Shown here one piece after another: positions 23,830 to 36,935 of a DNA stretch of 64,000 bases. This stretch comes from Macrobrachium rosenbergii (Eukaryota > Arthropoda > Malacostraca > Decapoda > Palaemonidae). The translations under genes were made by a program, and so were the position numbers. Under the pieces are notes generated by a model, which was given only the letters and a program-made list of their open reading frames with translations, did no database searches and was not told where the DNA came from. The stretch's first letter is position 1; each line of letters starts with the position of its first letter. The stretch lies in NCBI RefSeq assembly GCF_040412425.1, contig NC_089744.1, positions 30,036,001 through 30,100,000 on the forward strand, read 5' to 3'.

Positions 23830-24895
23830 ACTTGGGACACTTAAGTATAGCCTTCATTAAACTGAAGAATATAAATTAACAAATTGATTGTGTGGATGCT
23901 TACTGTGGCTGGCTCCAAGTTGTTTGTCACCAATCCATCAGTCTTTGTGCCACTAGTTTATATTTTTCCAAGAGTCTTTCTGAGGAGAGTGATTTCAGTA
24001 ACCGGCTGAAAGGCTGTTCATTTTCAGCTGTTCAGATTCAGATGTAAGAGAGTTTCCAAATCTTTCAAAGACAACCTTGCTGCTTTTCCCTTCTGTGCTT
24101 TTATTGCAAGTGCTTCCTGTCTTCTGAGGGTCTTCCCTTGACTGTACAGCCTGAAAATCACACCATCAATCAGCACTCCCATGGTCCATAATGTGATGTC
24201 CACTTTTCTGACCTCAGTCCAGTCCTGGTAACTATGTTTTTCTATCTCTTGTCAAGACAACTAGACCTGCTTCCAACCATGTGCCTACCTCCAGAATCTT
24301 GTGTGTGCCCAGCTACACTCCTGCCTCATATCTCTCACCTGTCAGCTGCTTACCTAATAGGACTGTTGAATTTGTATCCACTCTTCTCTTCAGTTTATGC
24401 AGTAGCTGCTTATTACTCCCCAGCTTCCAGTAGCTGTGTTACTGCTAGTCTTGCTGCTGAGTCCAGCAAATTTATCAGTTCTAACTAGGCCTAGCTCTGC
24501 AGAGAAGTTACCTGTTGACAGGACTCAAAATTTTAATGACAAAAAATTTGAAGACATTAGACATGCAAAATACCAACAAGCAGGCCCAGACACATACCCT
24601 CACTCATATCAGTGCTTCGTGTGCCTCTTCCTGAGTCAGCACAAGAAGTTTCTTGTTTATCCCAACTTTAACTTGGAAGACTCTTGCTAGTGTTTCTGCT
24701 TTATCTGCAACTAGTAAAAGGTAATCTTTTGCCCCAGCCATCGGCCACTGAAACTACTAAGTTTTAGCGGTCTGTGGCAAAAATAAAAGGATGGCATAGC
24801 CACATTTATAAATGATTTTATGGCATTTTATCTAGGAGATATTCCATTTTAAACTACATGAATAGGGACAAAAGAGAAGAGGAAAGTGTTATTTG
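23830..24895. other. Unassigned stretch with weak open frames
   Basis: Open frames at 24234-24488 and 24436-24690 (for example ADLSVLTRPS-like Ser-rich text and AKYQQAGPDTYPHSYQCFVC) show no family I can name. The position beside DIRS-like element B suggests another decayed retroelement. No supported gene. Confidence 0.3.
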
Positions 24896-25459
24896 ATAAA
24901 GTAACAATTTTTTAATTAATTTTTATTGTTCCTACACGAATACAAACCCTTGGTCTTTACATATGGATAACTTTTGGCGAAGCCAGAAAGTCCGGCTGTT
25001 AAACTTTTGCAAGGCGGTTATGGTAAGTTACCTAAGGTAGGAGCAGGAGTACCGCCCACCCAACCGGTATGCATTCAATCTCTTAACTTTACTTTTGGCC
25101 GTACTCTCGACAAGACATGCTTTTATTCTTTGTCCTGCTTTTTTTTTTTTATTTTGTAATTTGAAATATTGATTTGGATATATTGAAACATTTGTGTACT
25201 TTGATATATTAAGACATTTCAATATGTTTTATTTCTATGTCTTCAATGATATATTTACTTACTCATACTGCATAGTAGGCTTAGGTGTGTTTTTCTCCCT
25301 TTACAGCATATCATTGTTGTTTCTCAAACACCTTCGTCTAGGTGTGTTTATTATTTTCTTTTTTATCAAAACATTTAGACACATAATGTTTTGATTCAAA
25401 CTACACAATTTCTGTGAACGTGGTAATGTTTTAGTTTTTCAGATGTTGTGTAGATCGAG

Positions 25460-26265
25460 ATGATCGAGACATCACGGGTTCGTGTTGCAGCCGAGGGTTT
25501 CTTGTGAGGATTCGTCTTACTTAACATGGCAATTTGTCCTCCACTCCCTCAACACGAATGTTAATGGCACAAGTTCTACAGTTGCATTGGTCCCGACTAC
25601 ATGCTCAGGACCAGTCAGAATTTACTGTCTTGCCTCTTTACAGTTTTGGGGTGGTTGTGAGCCGTACGACTCACTCCCTTCCCTTACAGATATATTTCTT
25701 TTCCTTTCTCTCAGGGTAGGAGATTTATTCCCTTCCTGAAGGGGGGAAGGCATATTATTTGTTTCTTTTCAGGCCCTAAAGTCCAGAACTTGTTTTGCCT
25801 CTGGACTTCCTTGTCGTCTTCTTGAGCAACAGTTGTCAGCCCTGCTTGCCATGAAGTTGGATGGTGACGTGTTTCGCTCAGATCCTGGGAGCCCCTCTAC
25901 ATTCTCTTCAGCCTTCACTCTCCCAGTGTTGTCACTTCACGTATTGGTGTACCTCATCCAACTCGTTAGTTCTGTGGTGGAAGTTTGGAACAAAGCCAGA
26001 TATGACGGCAGTGTGTTCCTTTCAGAGCCTGGGAGCCCCGTCTAGGGGTTGTTCCCCTCCAGGGTCGGTGGGGGCAACACCATTTTGCTCTTCATTTCTA
26101 GGCTCAAATGCGCAGTTTATGTCGTCATTTAGAGGTACCAATCTTGGATGCACTGCTTCTCCAATGAAGCCTTCGTCTGCTTCTGTGGCTTCTCGTCTCC
26201 CTTCCGGTGTTTTGTCAACCGATGCCCTTCACTTTGGTTGCCCTCTTGTAATATATATGAAATAA
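25460..26265 (+). pseudogene. Probable gag remnant of DIRS-like element B
   Basis: Overlapping open segments in two frames (25482-25739, 25534-25719, 25833-26045, 25861-26265) give Ser/Leu/Pro-rich text with ILGAPLHSLQPSLS and SPPGSVGATPFCSS. The position just inside the left inverted repeat fits gag. No cysteine box is conserved clearly enough to confirm it. Confidence 0.35.
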
Positions 26266-28073
26266 ACTTATATTATCACAATTTTATTAGAATATATGAT
26301 TATACCCATTCTTACACGTAGTAATTTCTGTTTTGGTAAGAGTCGTCTGCTCCTGTTACATTATGGATGGGATTGTGACATCATGACTAGTTCTTGTGAC
26401 ATCATCAACTGATTCCCCTTTCATAGTTTCGATCGATCGACTCGGCCAAGAGGAGTACAATCCATCTTCTGCTATCTCAGAAGTTGGGGGTTTTTGGGAA
26501 TTCTTCATTGTTTCTTAAGACATGTGTACTTGTACTGTGGTAAGGCCCTCTGGTTTCAGTAGAAGTTGAAGAAGGGAATCCTTTCGCCCTCATCATCTTC
26601 ACCTTCTTCTATCAGTGCTCTCCCTCGTCTAGAGACTGGGGTTTCTTCAAGTCACGGGTCTCTCTCCGAGACCCTGCTACACAGAGCATCAGGTGCGCAG
26701 TTTTCTCATACATGGCAAGTTGAATAGGTAACCTGTGTCACCGATACTAGTTGAAGAATAAGATTTTCTTTCTTCTTATGAAGTGGTTATTGATCTCATT
26801 CGTGAGTTCAGTAATATTCATATAATAATTCTGAAGATTAAATCCCCACCTGTGATCACTCCTACTGCTATTGAAGCTCTTCTAAGCTCAAGAAAGGATT
26901 CGAGAACACCTCTGGATTTTCTTGGCTAAAAACAGATGAAGAAGTATCTTTTGTTCCTCAAGAACTTAGTGAGATTAGGTTTGGTGGCTTACTTAGCCTA
27001 GCCGAAGTAGTTGAGTTTATAGCCTAGCTTACCTAGTTTGAACCTGTCTTTATCAAACTTGCCCTTCAATATCTTGGAGCATGTTCTTCAGGTTTGTGAC
27101 TTCTACAAGAATGTGATTTTCCTGTTCTTCAAGAGTTTGGAATTTGGTTAGGTTACGTTGGGTACAGTTCCCATCTTAGCCTACCTTTATCTATCCTAGT
27201 CTAACCGGACTGATTTGCGACTCAATATCTTATTTCTTCTTGTGCCTTCAAGCATTAAGATCAGTCTTTAAGCTTTACTTAACGTTGCTCGGGAACGGCA
27301 CCATGGTAGTTCCTTAGTCAAGAAATAGGGGTGGGTATCGTATCATCATAAGGTAACTTCTCTTTTGAGTAGCATACTGAGCTTATTTCATCATAGGGGA
27401 TCTCCTCTTAGGACGTTTCCGCTGTTGATGATGCACATTCCATTGACAGTATTAGGACATCTCTGTCAACAGTGCGAAGCCCGTTGACAGTAAACAAGTT
27501 GACAGTAGAGTGCTTAGCATGTATTTGCATAGATCATCTTATCATAGGACATCCCCTAGGGTTATCCTATCATCTTCTTTGCATACAGTGCTGGTGAATG
27601 GGGTTGCAGTAGCATGCTCAACGCAGATGTCAATCAGACACATTCCAGGATGAGGGATGTATGTCAGACAAGTTCCGTCATTGGAGTCTATGCCCATGTG
27701 CAGGTACAGGAGCTCCATGTCTTTGGCAACGTGAAGTGATTGAGCATGCCTACTTATCAGTTTCTACTACCAGATTGGTTTTAATACCAATAATGTGTAT
27801 ATGAGAGCACTCATCTTTAGAGGACTGATCTCCTTAATATTTGAGAAGAACTTTTGTGTTCATGGAATTTTGAACGATGGTTCTTAGCTGTGCTAAGCCA
27901 CTTTCACTTCCGGTATCAATGAAATCTTACCAGTAAGGACAGTGGAATTGATTGAGATACTGATCTCTTTTTTTTTCTAGTTGCTTGCTTCTCTACCGAG
28001 ATAGGTAAGAAGATAAATCCTATCAGATGTTTGACCTATAGAATACACGTGATTGAAGTATTCCAACTGATAT

Positions 28074-28196
28074 AACATTTTGTTTTGTACACAAATATAT
28101 CTTTCAGTGGCATACCCTTCCTCTTTCTAGCTAAAACATTTTGTTTTGTACACAAATATATCTTTCAGTGGCATACCCTTCCTCTCTCTAGCTAAA
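28074..28196. repeat. 61-bp tandem duplication
   Basis: Two copies, 28074-28134 and 28135-28196, of a segment beginning AACATTTTGTTTTGTACAC and ending CTAGCTAA. They differ at about one position, so the duplication is recent relative to the decayed host element B. Confidence 0.85.
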
Positions 28197-30999
28197 GGGG
28201 AAAGAAATTATATCAGACACATATTGATAGATACCGTAGTTTCTTGTCTGAACAGATATATCTATCATCTGATCTAGAGACTAAATTCTAAAAACTTATT
28301 TTCAGTCAATTAAGGTTGTCTGGAGCCCCTTTCCTTGGTCCTTGTGCTGTTACGTTACTCCTGTGAGGAGTTGGAGATGTAGGCAGTAATTGCTGCTTAC
28401 AGTCCTCAGTATGATAATGATGACACCACTACATGAACTTGGTCCCCAAAGGTCATAGTGTCCTTCCATGTCAGGTCTGCGACAGTGGTAGTACTCGGAC
28501 AGACCGAGGTACTTTCGGTAAGATGGCCAACAAGGAATCGAAAGCGAGATGGATGAAATGTCAACACTTTTTTGATGAAACAAAGGGATAGAATGGTTGA
28601 TCTTGACTTCCAGTTTTCGCTCAACCTCGAAAGAAGATTGATCATACTCTTTCTTCTCTCAGTTTCCTGTTGTTGGCTTTGTTCTGAGCTGCTTATTCTA
28701 CATATTCAAAGGTGATCAGTTAGATTGATAATTTTCCGTTGATGGTTCTGTGGCACCAAAGACAGTATTACTTCTGTGTTACCCCCCCATAATCTAGTCT
28801 TTCAACCCAAAGCTAACAACTATTTTGTTAGCTTCTAGCTGCCTGAGAAACGATGGCAAAGGAATCCTTTCTCTAGCTAGGGAGCTGATCAACCAAGCAT
28901 ACCATGAAACTTCCTACTGGACATCAGTACGTTTCAGGTAAGATCTCTAGAAGGCAGAGTCATCCATATGTCTGTCACATTCAGAAAGGACATGTAGTTC
29001 AAGTGCTAGGATAGAATGTATTTGTGAAATTCATATGCATATCCTCTTACCTTGGAGTGTTGACCATAGTCAAAGGGATCATTTCTATGCCTAGGGGAAT
29101 GACCTTCCGAACATACCCAGCAATTTCCTGGTGGTCATCAGTATGTTTGAGGCAACATCTCTGGGGGCCATAGTCATCGATCTATGGCATTCAGGAAGAA
29201 CCCATCGATCTGGTATTAGGATAGAATGTAATTGTGCAGTTCACATTCTTATCCTTTTACCTTGGGTTATTGCCCAAGGGTCCTTGGACTCTTGTTCCTT
29301 GGATCCTTGATGGATGCTCAGTAAGTCATGTAGTTTACCCAGCTCTTAAGGACAGGTTGCATCTTGCCTAAGGCGTGCAGCTACAGGGAGAAGGTGTTGG
29401 TGGGACTGGCTTCCTACCTTCCCACCTTCCTCCAGTTTTCCGTCCTCTTCCAGTGGACAGAGGAAGAGTGAACAAACCGTCATGAGCTGGTGTGCATGTA
29501 GGAGATCTGCATGACTGAGTATCCTGTTTATGATCCAGTTTTGTTTGGATTAATAGATTCGTTTCCTACCTTCTCTCTAGCAAGGAGAGAGAAGGACTGA
29601 CTATGGGCAAGCCAGTCGGTTATTTTTAGCTGCATAGTCTTCGACATTGTGGGTTTATCCATACCTTACAAATCAAGGGTTTTCATACTTTCCTGTAATT
29701 CGAAGTGCCCAGGGGTCTGGCAGTTGAACATCACACATGTTCAACAGACCAGAGGTATGGTATCCTTCCTTTGCTCTTTATTGACCAGGAACTACCAGTC
29801 AGTTTGGAGGATTACTTGGAATCCTCCCTCCAATAGTAAACGTCCGTATGTAAAGACCGAGGATTTGTATTCGTGTAGGAGCAAATGGCAGATATTTTAA
29901 TTAATTTATATTTTTCCTAAAATACAAACCTGAGGTCATTATAGAAAAGGCCCACCTTTTACCACCCCTCATTCTTTTATCTGGGCCAAAAGGTAAACTA
30001 AAGATTTACCAGCTGGGCGAGTGGTACTCCCGCCTCTACGTTAGGTAACAGGTACCATAACTGCTTTGCAAAAGTTTAACGGCCTCTCTTTCCAGCTTCG
30101 CCAAAAGTTATCCGTATGTAAAGACCTCAGGTTTATATGTTAGGAAAAATACAAATTAATTTAAAAATTTGTCATTTTAGTTGGAGGCTGGGTCAGTATG
30201 CTGTATTTCTATTGGTAAGATTAAAGGCTAGGGATGATGATTGTCACTGCTCTCTCGACAAGATTACTGAGGAGTCAGACCTGTCAAATCTGCTCTAGAA
30301 CAGAGTTTTAACAGAGAATATGTGCCTGCTAATGTGACACATGACCTAACCAAATTACCATGCCACAAGCCCAGGGTGATGGAGACCAAAGCAGCATTTC
30401 CTCCCCAGCCCCATAGAAAAGGCTTTTATATCAGCCTACAGGAAACTCTTGGATGCCCTGTAGCTGATGCGCAGAAGTAGAATGGGAAGAGGCAGTGATG
30501 ACTATGTATTATTACTACCACAGTTTATTGTTAACTCTGGGAACTGACAGCAATTCTTGGCAGAGTATTCGTGGGCCCTATTTCCCATCAAGATTTTGTT
30601 TCTATTTAGGCCTTGGTCTATTGTCATGATATATGTTCTTTTGCTTATGCTAAATAAATAAAAATCTTGTGAGATTGTAGTCATGGAGATGGGATGTGCT
30701 GCAGGTATCAAATCCATCTGTTGGACTTTGGACTATTCCACAGATGTACAGAACTGCCTAATTTCATGTGGCAATGTGCACTGAGAATTTGCCTATGTAT
30801 TAGCATTATGCATGCAACTGATTTTTCCTTAGGAATTATGTACTACTTTTTGTCAAAGATGAATTTGTTGTATAACAGCGTAACTCATCTGTATACAGTG
30901 ATTGTTTGAAAGTTTTCAGTACATTCTGGTTAACAAAATGCCCTCTATATCCTCTTTTGGAACAAATACCACACTAATTGTTCATACACAGAACGGTCA

Positions 31000-31700
31000 T
31001 GGCTGCATGAGTGAGAATATGGACTATAAGATCTAAGAGAGGAAGAGTCCCAATCAGGAGAACATTCCCTCAACGTTGACTTCTTAACGGCCGTTTGTCA
31101 TCTTTCTTCACAGCCATGGTAGTAACTCTCATTCCTTGGGCAGGATGAGTAGAAGAAGACAAAATGACTGCAACTTCTTGTGGAGGAGCCTGACATGTAG
31201 ATCTGCGGCTCTTAGAAGAGACTTCTCTTGATGAATGTGCTGTAGCATGAGAATCAGTAACTGGGGGACTTTCCTTATCTAAAGCAGAAGACATGCTGTC
31301 GTGAGCCTTAACAAGTCCACAGCCATCCAAAATGGCAAGTAAGTCCAGAGTAGCTCAAGACAAAGCAGGAACAGACTCGACACAGCTGTGATTAGCCAAT
31401 CGAGGAACAGCTGCAGGAGAAACAGAGCACAAATCCAGAGAGGGCATGTGAATCCTCTTGCGTGGAGGGGCTATGAAGTCTTTCTACTTCCAACGTCTAA
31501 TAGGGATGGAACATACAGATGATGATGAAGAAGATGACGAGGATGAGGGAGATCTACAATGTCTCTTCTTCGATTCCATCAACTCTGAGCCTTCACTTTT
31601 GGGTCCCATGGCATCAAATAGTCTAAACAGAGGTTCAGGTTTTCCCGGATGGAATATTTTTCAGGAACCATCTCCCATAATCTAACTAATCACCCAAATC
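31000..31700 (-). pseudogene. Gag-like remnant on the minus strand
   Basis: The minus strand reads, from about 31690 downward, a Ser-rich acidic-to-basic segment (encoded opposite the GATGATGAAGAAGATGACGA run). It is followed by 31330-31070 with GCGLVKAHDSMSSALDKESP and HATAHSSREVSSKSRRSTC. Composition and order resemble gag of decapod retroelements, but the family is not certain. It is opposite in orientation to the recombinase/RNase H of element C just downstream, so it is probably a separate fragment. Confidence 0.4.
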
Positions 31701-31984
31701 TGATCTTCATCAGAGCCAAATTCCCTGCAAGTTTGGTAATGCCATGCCATAGAGGCAAGTTTTCCCCAGGTATTTTACCTTTTTCTTCTCTGCCTCCTAT
31801 GTTGAAAGGGAATGCTTCAGCTAGAGCCTGTTGTAGAAGAGGACTCTTGTTTAGCAATCAAGATTTTTGCAAGTTTACCATCATTCAGTGATATGACTTC
31901 TTCCAGACCAGCCACCCCTTGGTGCCTTGAGAGGAGGCATCTCAATTGCCTGTATGCTCCCTGGCCTCTAACAGCTTAGAGGAG

Positions 31985-32282
31985 ACTCTAGAAGCAGTCT
32001 CCCGTAGTGGGGTAGTGCTGTCAGTGCACCTCATGTGGTGCAATGTAGGCATTACGTAAGGGTCTTTGCAGCATTCCTTTTACTCTACCTCCGTTCATAT
32101 TGCCTTTCTTCCAGCTTACTGTTCACCCTAACAATTGATTCATAGTGCAACTGCAAGGTTTTCCTCCTGTTACACCTTTCAAGCCTTTTCACTGTCACTT
32201 TCTGTTTCAGTGCTGCATAACTTTTGTTGCCCCATTGCTTGTCATGTATGCCTAAAATCTGTAAATCAATCAATCAATCAAT
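31985..32282 (+). mobile_element. Dispersed short repeat (SINE-like), copy 1
   Basis: The segment carries TGCAATGTAGGCATTACGTA, GGTCTTTGCAGCATTCC and CAACTGCAAGGTTTTCCTCC, and ends in a (CAAT)n tail at 32261-32282. A second copy is at 57856-58170 with the same block order. The simple-repeat tail and dispersed occurrence suggest a SINE. I recall closely similar sequence from other decapods, which is memory and not something I could test here. Confidence 0.55.
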
Positions 32283-32978
32283 CTAGAAGTAGCCACACTT
32301 CCTCAAGTTCTAAAACATCCCAGGCTGCTTGCACATCTTGCCTGGGAGTTATCAAGCAAGGCTGAATCTTTTCAGAGATTTTTGCTGCAGCCATCACCTG
32401 TTCTTGCAAACTCTCAACCATCAGCCTGTACCAAGTGAAGTGGACTGGATATATAATTTGTGTAAGTGAGAGGAACATCAGTCTAATCAGTGCCTTTATT
32501 CCCATGTTTGCATTCATCCCCATCCATCTGCACCTCCAGAAGAAGCCTTCATTTTATGCAATCAGTGGTTGCAGGACAGCCCTTTCACAATTGCGGGAAC
32601 TCTGAATCATTGATGTGGCAATATCCATGGACCCAAGAAAGTTCTTCCACTAGTACTTTGAGAATGAGTTGACTCGCAAGTAGATCCAGACACCTAATTA
32701 GCATCTGTTCTTGGTTTTCTGTCGTTTTACCATGGTGCTTTATGAACTTCTGAGAGGTTCTCTTCAGCTGTTGTCCATATACACATATGTGTTGTCCCAT
32801 TAGCCCTAGCATTTTGTAAGCAGATGAATGACACATGCCAGAAGTTGGTCCCCTGGCTGAAGCATATCCTTCATGCATACACTGTACTCTGGGATACTAG
32901 GCTGTTTTGGCTTGCTTTATTCTCAGGGTATAAGTTACAGTATCCTGAGAAAGTACTTTTTGATCTTTAGTTCTTGGC

Positions 32979-33464
32979 TTGCACTGTCTCCAAGTGCTGT
33001 ATGACAACACTACAGTGGTAGCATATGTGAACAAGGGGGGGGGGTGCCTAGTGTCTTGTCAACATCACATGATGACAGTTCAATTGCATCAGTGGGCGAT
33101 CGACAAATCAGTGGACGTCACGGCCAGGTACATTCCAGGCAAGAGGAATGTAGTGGCTGACTAGCTAAGTCAGCAGGATCAGGTCCTAGGGACAGATTGG
33201 TCTCTGGATCAGGATATAGCAGACAGGCTTTTTCCTCTGTGCGGGAGAGCAATGATAGACATCTTTGCAATAAGGTTCAACTGGAAGCTAGAAGTCTATT
33301 GTTCAGTAGTTCTAGGTTTCTTCGCCGTGGCAGAGGACACTCTTCAGCATCCCTGGGACAGTTTGGTAGTCAACACTTTCCCTCCCTTTTGCCTGATCCG
33401 TCACGTCCTGATCAGAGTGATGATTTCTCAGAATCTCAGGATGACCTTAGTAGCTCCTTTGTGA
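32979..33464 (+). pseudogene. DIRS-like RNase H / post-RT region
   Basis: A single frame from 32979 to 33464 is broken only by TAG at 33162-33164. It reads LYDNTTVVAYVNKGGG, then WAIDKSVDVTARYIPGKRN, then MIDIFAIRFNWKLEVYCSVV and LQHPWDSLVVNTFPPFCLI. DNTTVVAYVNK and ARYIPGKRNVVAD are the RNase H-like blocks I know from DIRS-type polymerases. It ends at TAG near 33462. Upstream RT motifs are not recognisable. Confidence 0.7.
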
Positions 33465-33639
33465 CCTCAAGCAGAATGGTTCCCAGATCTGCTCTCTTTG
33501 CTTTCAGCTGATCCAAGAGAGATCCCCTCATGGCACAACCTCCTCTGTCAACCTCATTTAGAGAGATATCATTAATTGGTAGGGTCCCTATCTCTTCACG
33601 ACTGGAGACTATCCAGTATCTCCTGTGAGCGAGAGGCTT

Positions 33640-35029
33640 CTCTCTCAGAGTGGCGACAGAGATGTCTGGCTACCTCAGAAGGTCTTCCTCAACCGTGTAC
33701 CAGGGAAAATGGTCTGTGTACTGTGATTGGTGTTGTCAACAGGGTTTCTCTCCACTTGGTATATCTATTCAACAGATAGCTGATTTTCTGATCTTTCTGC
33801 AAATAGAAAAACACCTTTCTGTTTCTGCCATTAAGGGCTACAGGGTTGCCTTTGGGGTTAGTTCTATGTCTGAAAGATGTGAACTTAACTTCCTCTTGAG
33901 ACATATCTGTGCTGCTCAAAAGTTTTGAACAGTCTTGTTCTCCTAGAGAACTTAAACCACCTACTTGGGATCTGACTCTGGTGCTAAGTACAGGCAGTCC
34001 CCGGTTTACGACGGGTCCGGCTTACGCCGTTCTGAGGTTACGATGCTTTTCAAATATATTCATCAAAAATTATTTCCCGGTTTACGACACATGTTCCAGG
34101 GGTATGACGTGTCATACGCCAATCCGACGGAGGAAATATGGCTCCAAAACGGCAGAATAATAAAAATTTTGAGGTTTTTTTAATGAAAAACTCAATAAAA
34201 ATGCAGTTTACATCGTTTTCAATACACCCAATGCATTAAAAGTAAGGTTTTCTTAGGATTTTTTACTATTTTCGACGATTTTTTGGTTTACGACGATTTT
34301 TGGTTTATGACTCAGCGTAAAAACGGAACCCCCATCGTAAACCGGGGACTGCCTGTAGTCTCACTCAAGCACATACGATCCTTTGTGATGGTCATTGGAC
34401 AGAAACTTGACCCTCACGACAGTTTTTCTTTCATCCTTGGCTTCATCAAAGAGAGTGGGCAAACTCCATGGTCTGTCTTTTGATGTCAAACATACCAGGG
34501 GTTGGGGTCAGTAACCTTCGAATTTGACCCAGAATTCATTGCTAAGACTCAAAACCCCTTGGTACATGACTACAGATTTGTTTCCTTCTCCATCCCTCCC
34601 CTTTGGGGATTTTGTTGACAACGATTCAGACGAGTTACTACTATGTCCTATCAGGGCACTGCTTAGTTATCTTAAAAGGACTTGACTCCTCAGACCTGGG
34701 TGCTGAAGACTTTATGTTAGCACAGGCCGGAACAAGAAAGAAGTGTCCAAGAATACCTCTTCAATTTGGCTATGTGAAGTGATTAGACATGCCTTCAGTT
34801 CCTCATCAGTTTCTACTGCCAATACAGTACTGTACATGCAAGAGCACATGACATTAGAGGACTAGGCTCCTCCTTGGCATTCAAGAACTTATCTGTTAGT
34901 AGGATTTTGCATGCTGGTTCTTGCCTTTGCCAGTCCATCTTCACATCCTTCTACCTGAGGGACATTGCTCACAGGTCCTTGGACACTTTTTCCTTGGGTC
35001 CGATGGTGGCTGCTCAACAAGTTGTGTAG
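33640..35029 (+). pseudogene. DIRS-like tyrosine recombinase split by a MITE
   Basis: The N-terminal core-binding half (33650-33928) reads WCCQQGFSPLGISIQQIADF and LSVSAIKGYRVAFG. After the MITE the coding text resumes with SSKRVGKLHGLSFDVKHTRG (first catalytic Arg). The last segment, 34838-35029, is open to TAG and contains RAHDIRGLGSSLAFKN (H-x-x-R) and FTSFYLRDIAHRSLDTFS (nucleophile Tyr). Several frame changes and the MITE inactivate the gene. Confidence 0.75.
33991..34356. mobile_element. TA-flanked MITE (CAGGCAGTCCC family), copy 3
   Basis: Perfect termini CAGGCAGTCCCCGGTTTACG and the reverse complement ending GGGGACTGCCTG, flanked by TA at 33989-33990 and 34357-34358. Length 366 bp. 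It interrupts the recombinase of DIRS-like element C. Long terminal inverted repeats without ORF suggest a Tc1/mariner-type non-autonomous element. Confidence 0.85.
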
Positions 35030-36024
35030 CTCATCCAGTACCCTTAGTGGGATAGTTTGTATCTTGCCTAAGATGATGGTATGAAAGTGAGAATGATTGA
35101 GATGGCTGGTCTTTTTTCCTTTTCTCTTTCCCCTTTCTTCTCTACCTACGGGCTGTGAGAAGATTGATCCATCATACGCTGAAACTGGTAGATACAGGAG
35201 AGTGAAGTAACCTTACTGTTAGAGTATTTAATATTCTACACGATTATGCCTTTCACTAGCAAACCCTTCCTCTCTCTAGCAAGGAGGGAGAGGCTTCCTC
35301 TCGCTAGCAAGGAGGGAGAGGAAAGATAACAAACATGTTATCTGATAGATCTTTAACTTCCTCCTGTGCAATGAATCTCTGCATTGTATTTTAGCCCAGC
35401 CCAGTAGTCTGACTGTTAGATACCCATCTATCTTAACAAGTCAGAGGCTTGGGTCTCCTTCCTTTGAATTCTCTTATCCAGGAAGTGTGACCAGGTGTGC
35501 TGAACCTCCAGTCGGTTCAAGATGCTCTTACCTCCCACCAAAGATAAGTCTGTCCTAATGTTAAGACCCAGGTTTGCTCCACATACGGACAAATGACAGA
35601 TTTTTAAATTAATTTGTATTTTTCATAGCTAACAAACCTGCAGTCTTAAAATTTACTGCCCACGTGTAGCCACCCCTCTTTTAGTTAACCCTTGGCTGGA
35701 AGAAAACTAAATATGTCACTGGGTTGGAGATTAGGTCATTGCCCATTTCCTCCCTCATCCCCATGACTGATGCCAGATGCCACCACCGGGTTTACAGCTG
35801 TTGCCAGGAGATTTATCCTAATGTTAAGACCACAGGTTTTTAGCTATGAAAAATACAAATTAATTTGAAAATTTGTTATTTTTGAAGAAATTTGATCTCT
35901 ATGTTCCTTATTGATACAGTACTAAAGTTCACTTGCTCTTGCAATAGATAAGCATTGTAGAACTTATTATAATAATAGGTGTGCCCAACATTTTAATCTA
36001 TGTGATGTCCATGAATTGTTACAG

Positions 36025-36170
36025 TTCTGAGAAATTTGAAGAGGAAAGTAGTCCAGCACCAGAAGTGCATGAAGATTTAAACAGTAAAGTGGTTAACACT
36101 ATGACAGGATTCACTTTTGCTGGTAGTTTTACAGGAGGAGGATTTGAAGATGTTATAAAGAAGTTGAAAG
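36025..36170 (+). CDS. DPH6: Diphthine--ammonia ligase, internal exon (RidA domain 1, N-terminal part)
   Basis: The exon follows an acceptor (TTGTTACAG, ending 36024) and ends at a donor (GTAAGTG from 36171). It has 146 bp: one base completing a codon, 48 codons, one base starting the next. It encodes an acidic linker (KFEEESSPAPEVHEDLNSKV) and then MTGFTFAGSFTGGGFEDVIK, matching the first strand and helix of a RidA/YjgF fold. Its one-base overhang joins in frame with the exon at 56725. In yeasts and many invertebrates Dph6 ATP-pyrophosphatase carries two C-terminal RidA-like domains; the enzyme performs the last amidation of diphthamide on eEF2 in the cytosol. The catalytic N-terminal exons were not found here. 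Confidence 0.8.
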
Positions 36171-36506
36171 GTAAGTGTTTCTTACTTTACATTACAATAA
36201 TGAAGCCAAATTACTGTCTTGCAGATGTATCATTTTGGCCCATAAGTAGAACAGTGGTCAGCTTCAACACTGTTCGGTAAGTAGGTTATAATAGTAATTA
36301 AAACTTATTAATTAATATACCTGAATATTATATGAGTTATTTTAGTACTTCACTATTGTTGGTCTGACCTGTTTGTTGGTAAAGAAAAGAACTTAGCAAA
36401 TCTAGACAGAAAAGAGTCACCAATCCACTGCTTTTGTAAGGTCCCACCTTAGGACACAAGTAATGGAAAAGAAAATTTACCTATGTAGTAAAACTACTGA
36501 CAGTCA

Positions 36507-36635
<129 letters not shown>

Positions 36636-36662
36636 CTTTATCACATACACAATTGTTCTGTG

Positions 36663-36935
36663 CATTAGTAGAATTACTAAAAGGACCTCATTCAAACTGG
36701 ATGGTATTCAGTGGAGTTTTTATTCAAAAAGTTACAAGCTTTCTTGGACAAACAGTCCACATTATCAAGTATCCGTACAATGAGCAGATATAAACACAGA
36801 TATAAATACAGCCGGACTACGTGTCTGCTCATTGTACGGATACTTGATAATGTGGACCGTTTGTCCAAGAAAGCTTGTAACGTTTTGAATAAAAACTCCA
36901 TTGGATACCATCCAGTTTGAATGGGTCGTTTTTAG

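Larger units (their letters stand above)
24899..30180 (+). mobile_element. DIRS-like retroelement B, heavily decayed
   Basis: The left end (about 24905-25075) and right end (about 30000-30177) are inverted repeats sharing GGATAACTTTTGGCGAAGC, GTTAAACTTTTGCAA and GGTCTTTACATA. A partial internal repeat lies at 29840-29945, as expected for DIRS architecture. Gag-like Ser/Leu-rich open segments occur at 25460-26265. The recombinase end is recognisable only by DNA similarity with element C (about 27790-27900 and 29280-29345). No intact ORF exceeds about 134 codons. Confidence 0.65.
32480..35880 (+). mobile_element. DIRS-like retroelement C, 3' part
   Basis: In order: an RNase H/RT-associated segment (32979-33464), recombinase N-terminal half (33640-33970), a TA-flanked MITE (33991-34356), recombinase C-terminal half (34359-35029), and a right terminal repeat (about 35560-35880, with AATTAATTTGTATTTTTCAT and its inverted partner at the end). 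A clear left inverted repeat and the catalytic RT core were not found, so the copy is 5'-truncated or rearranged. Confidence 0.7.
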
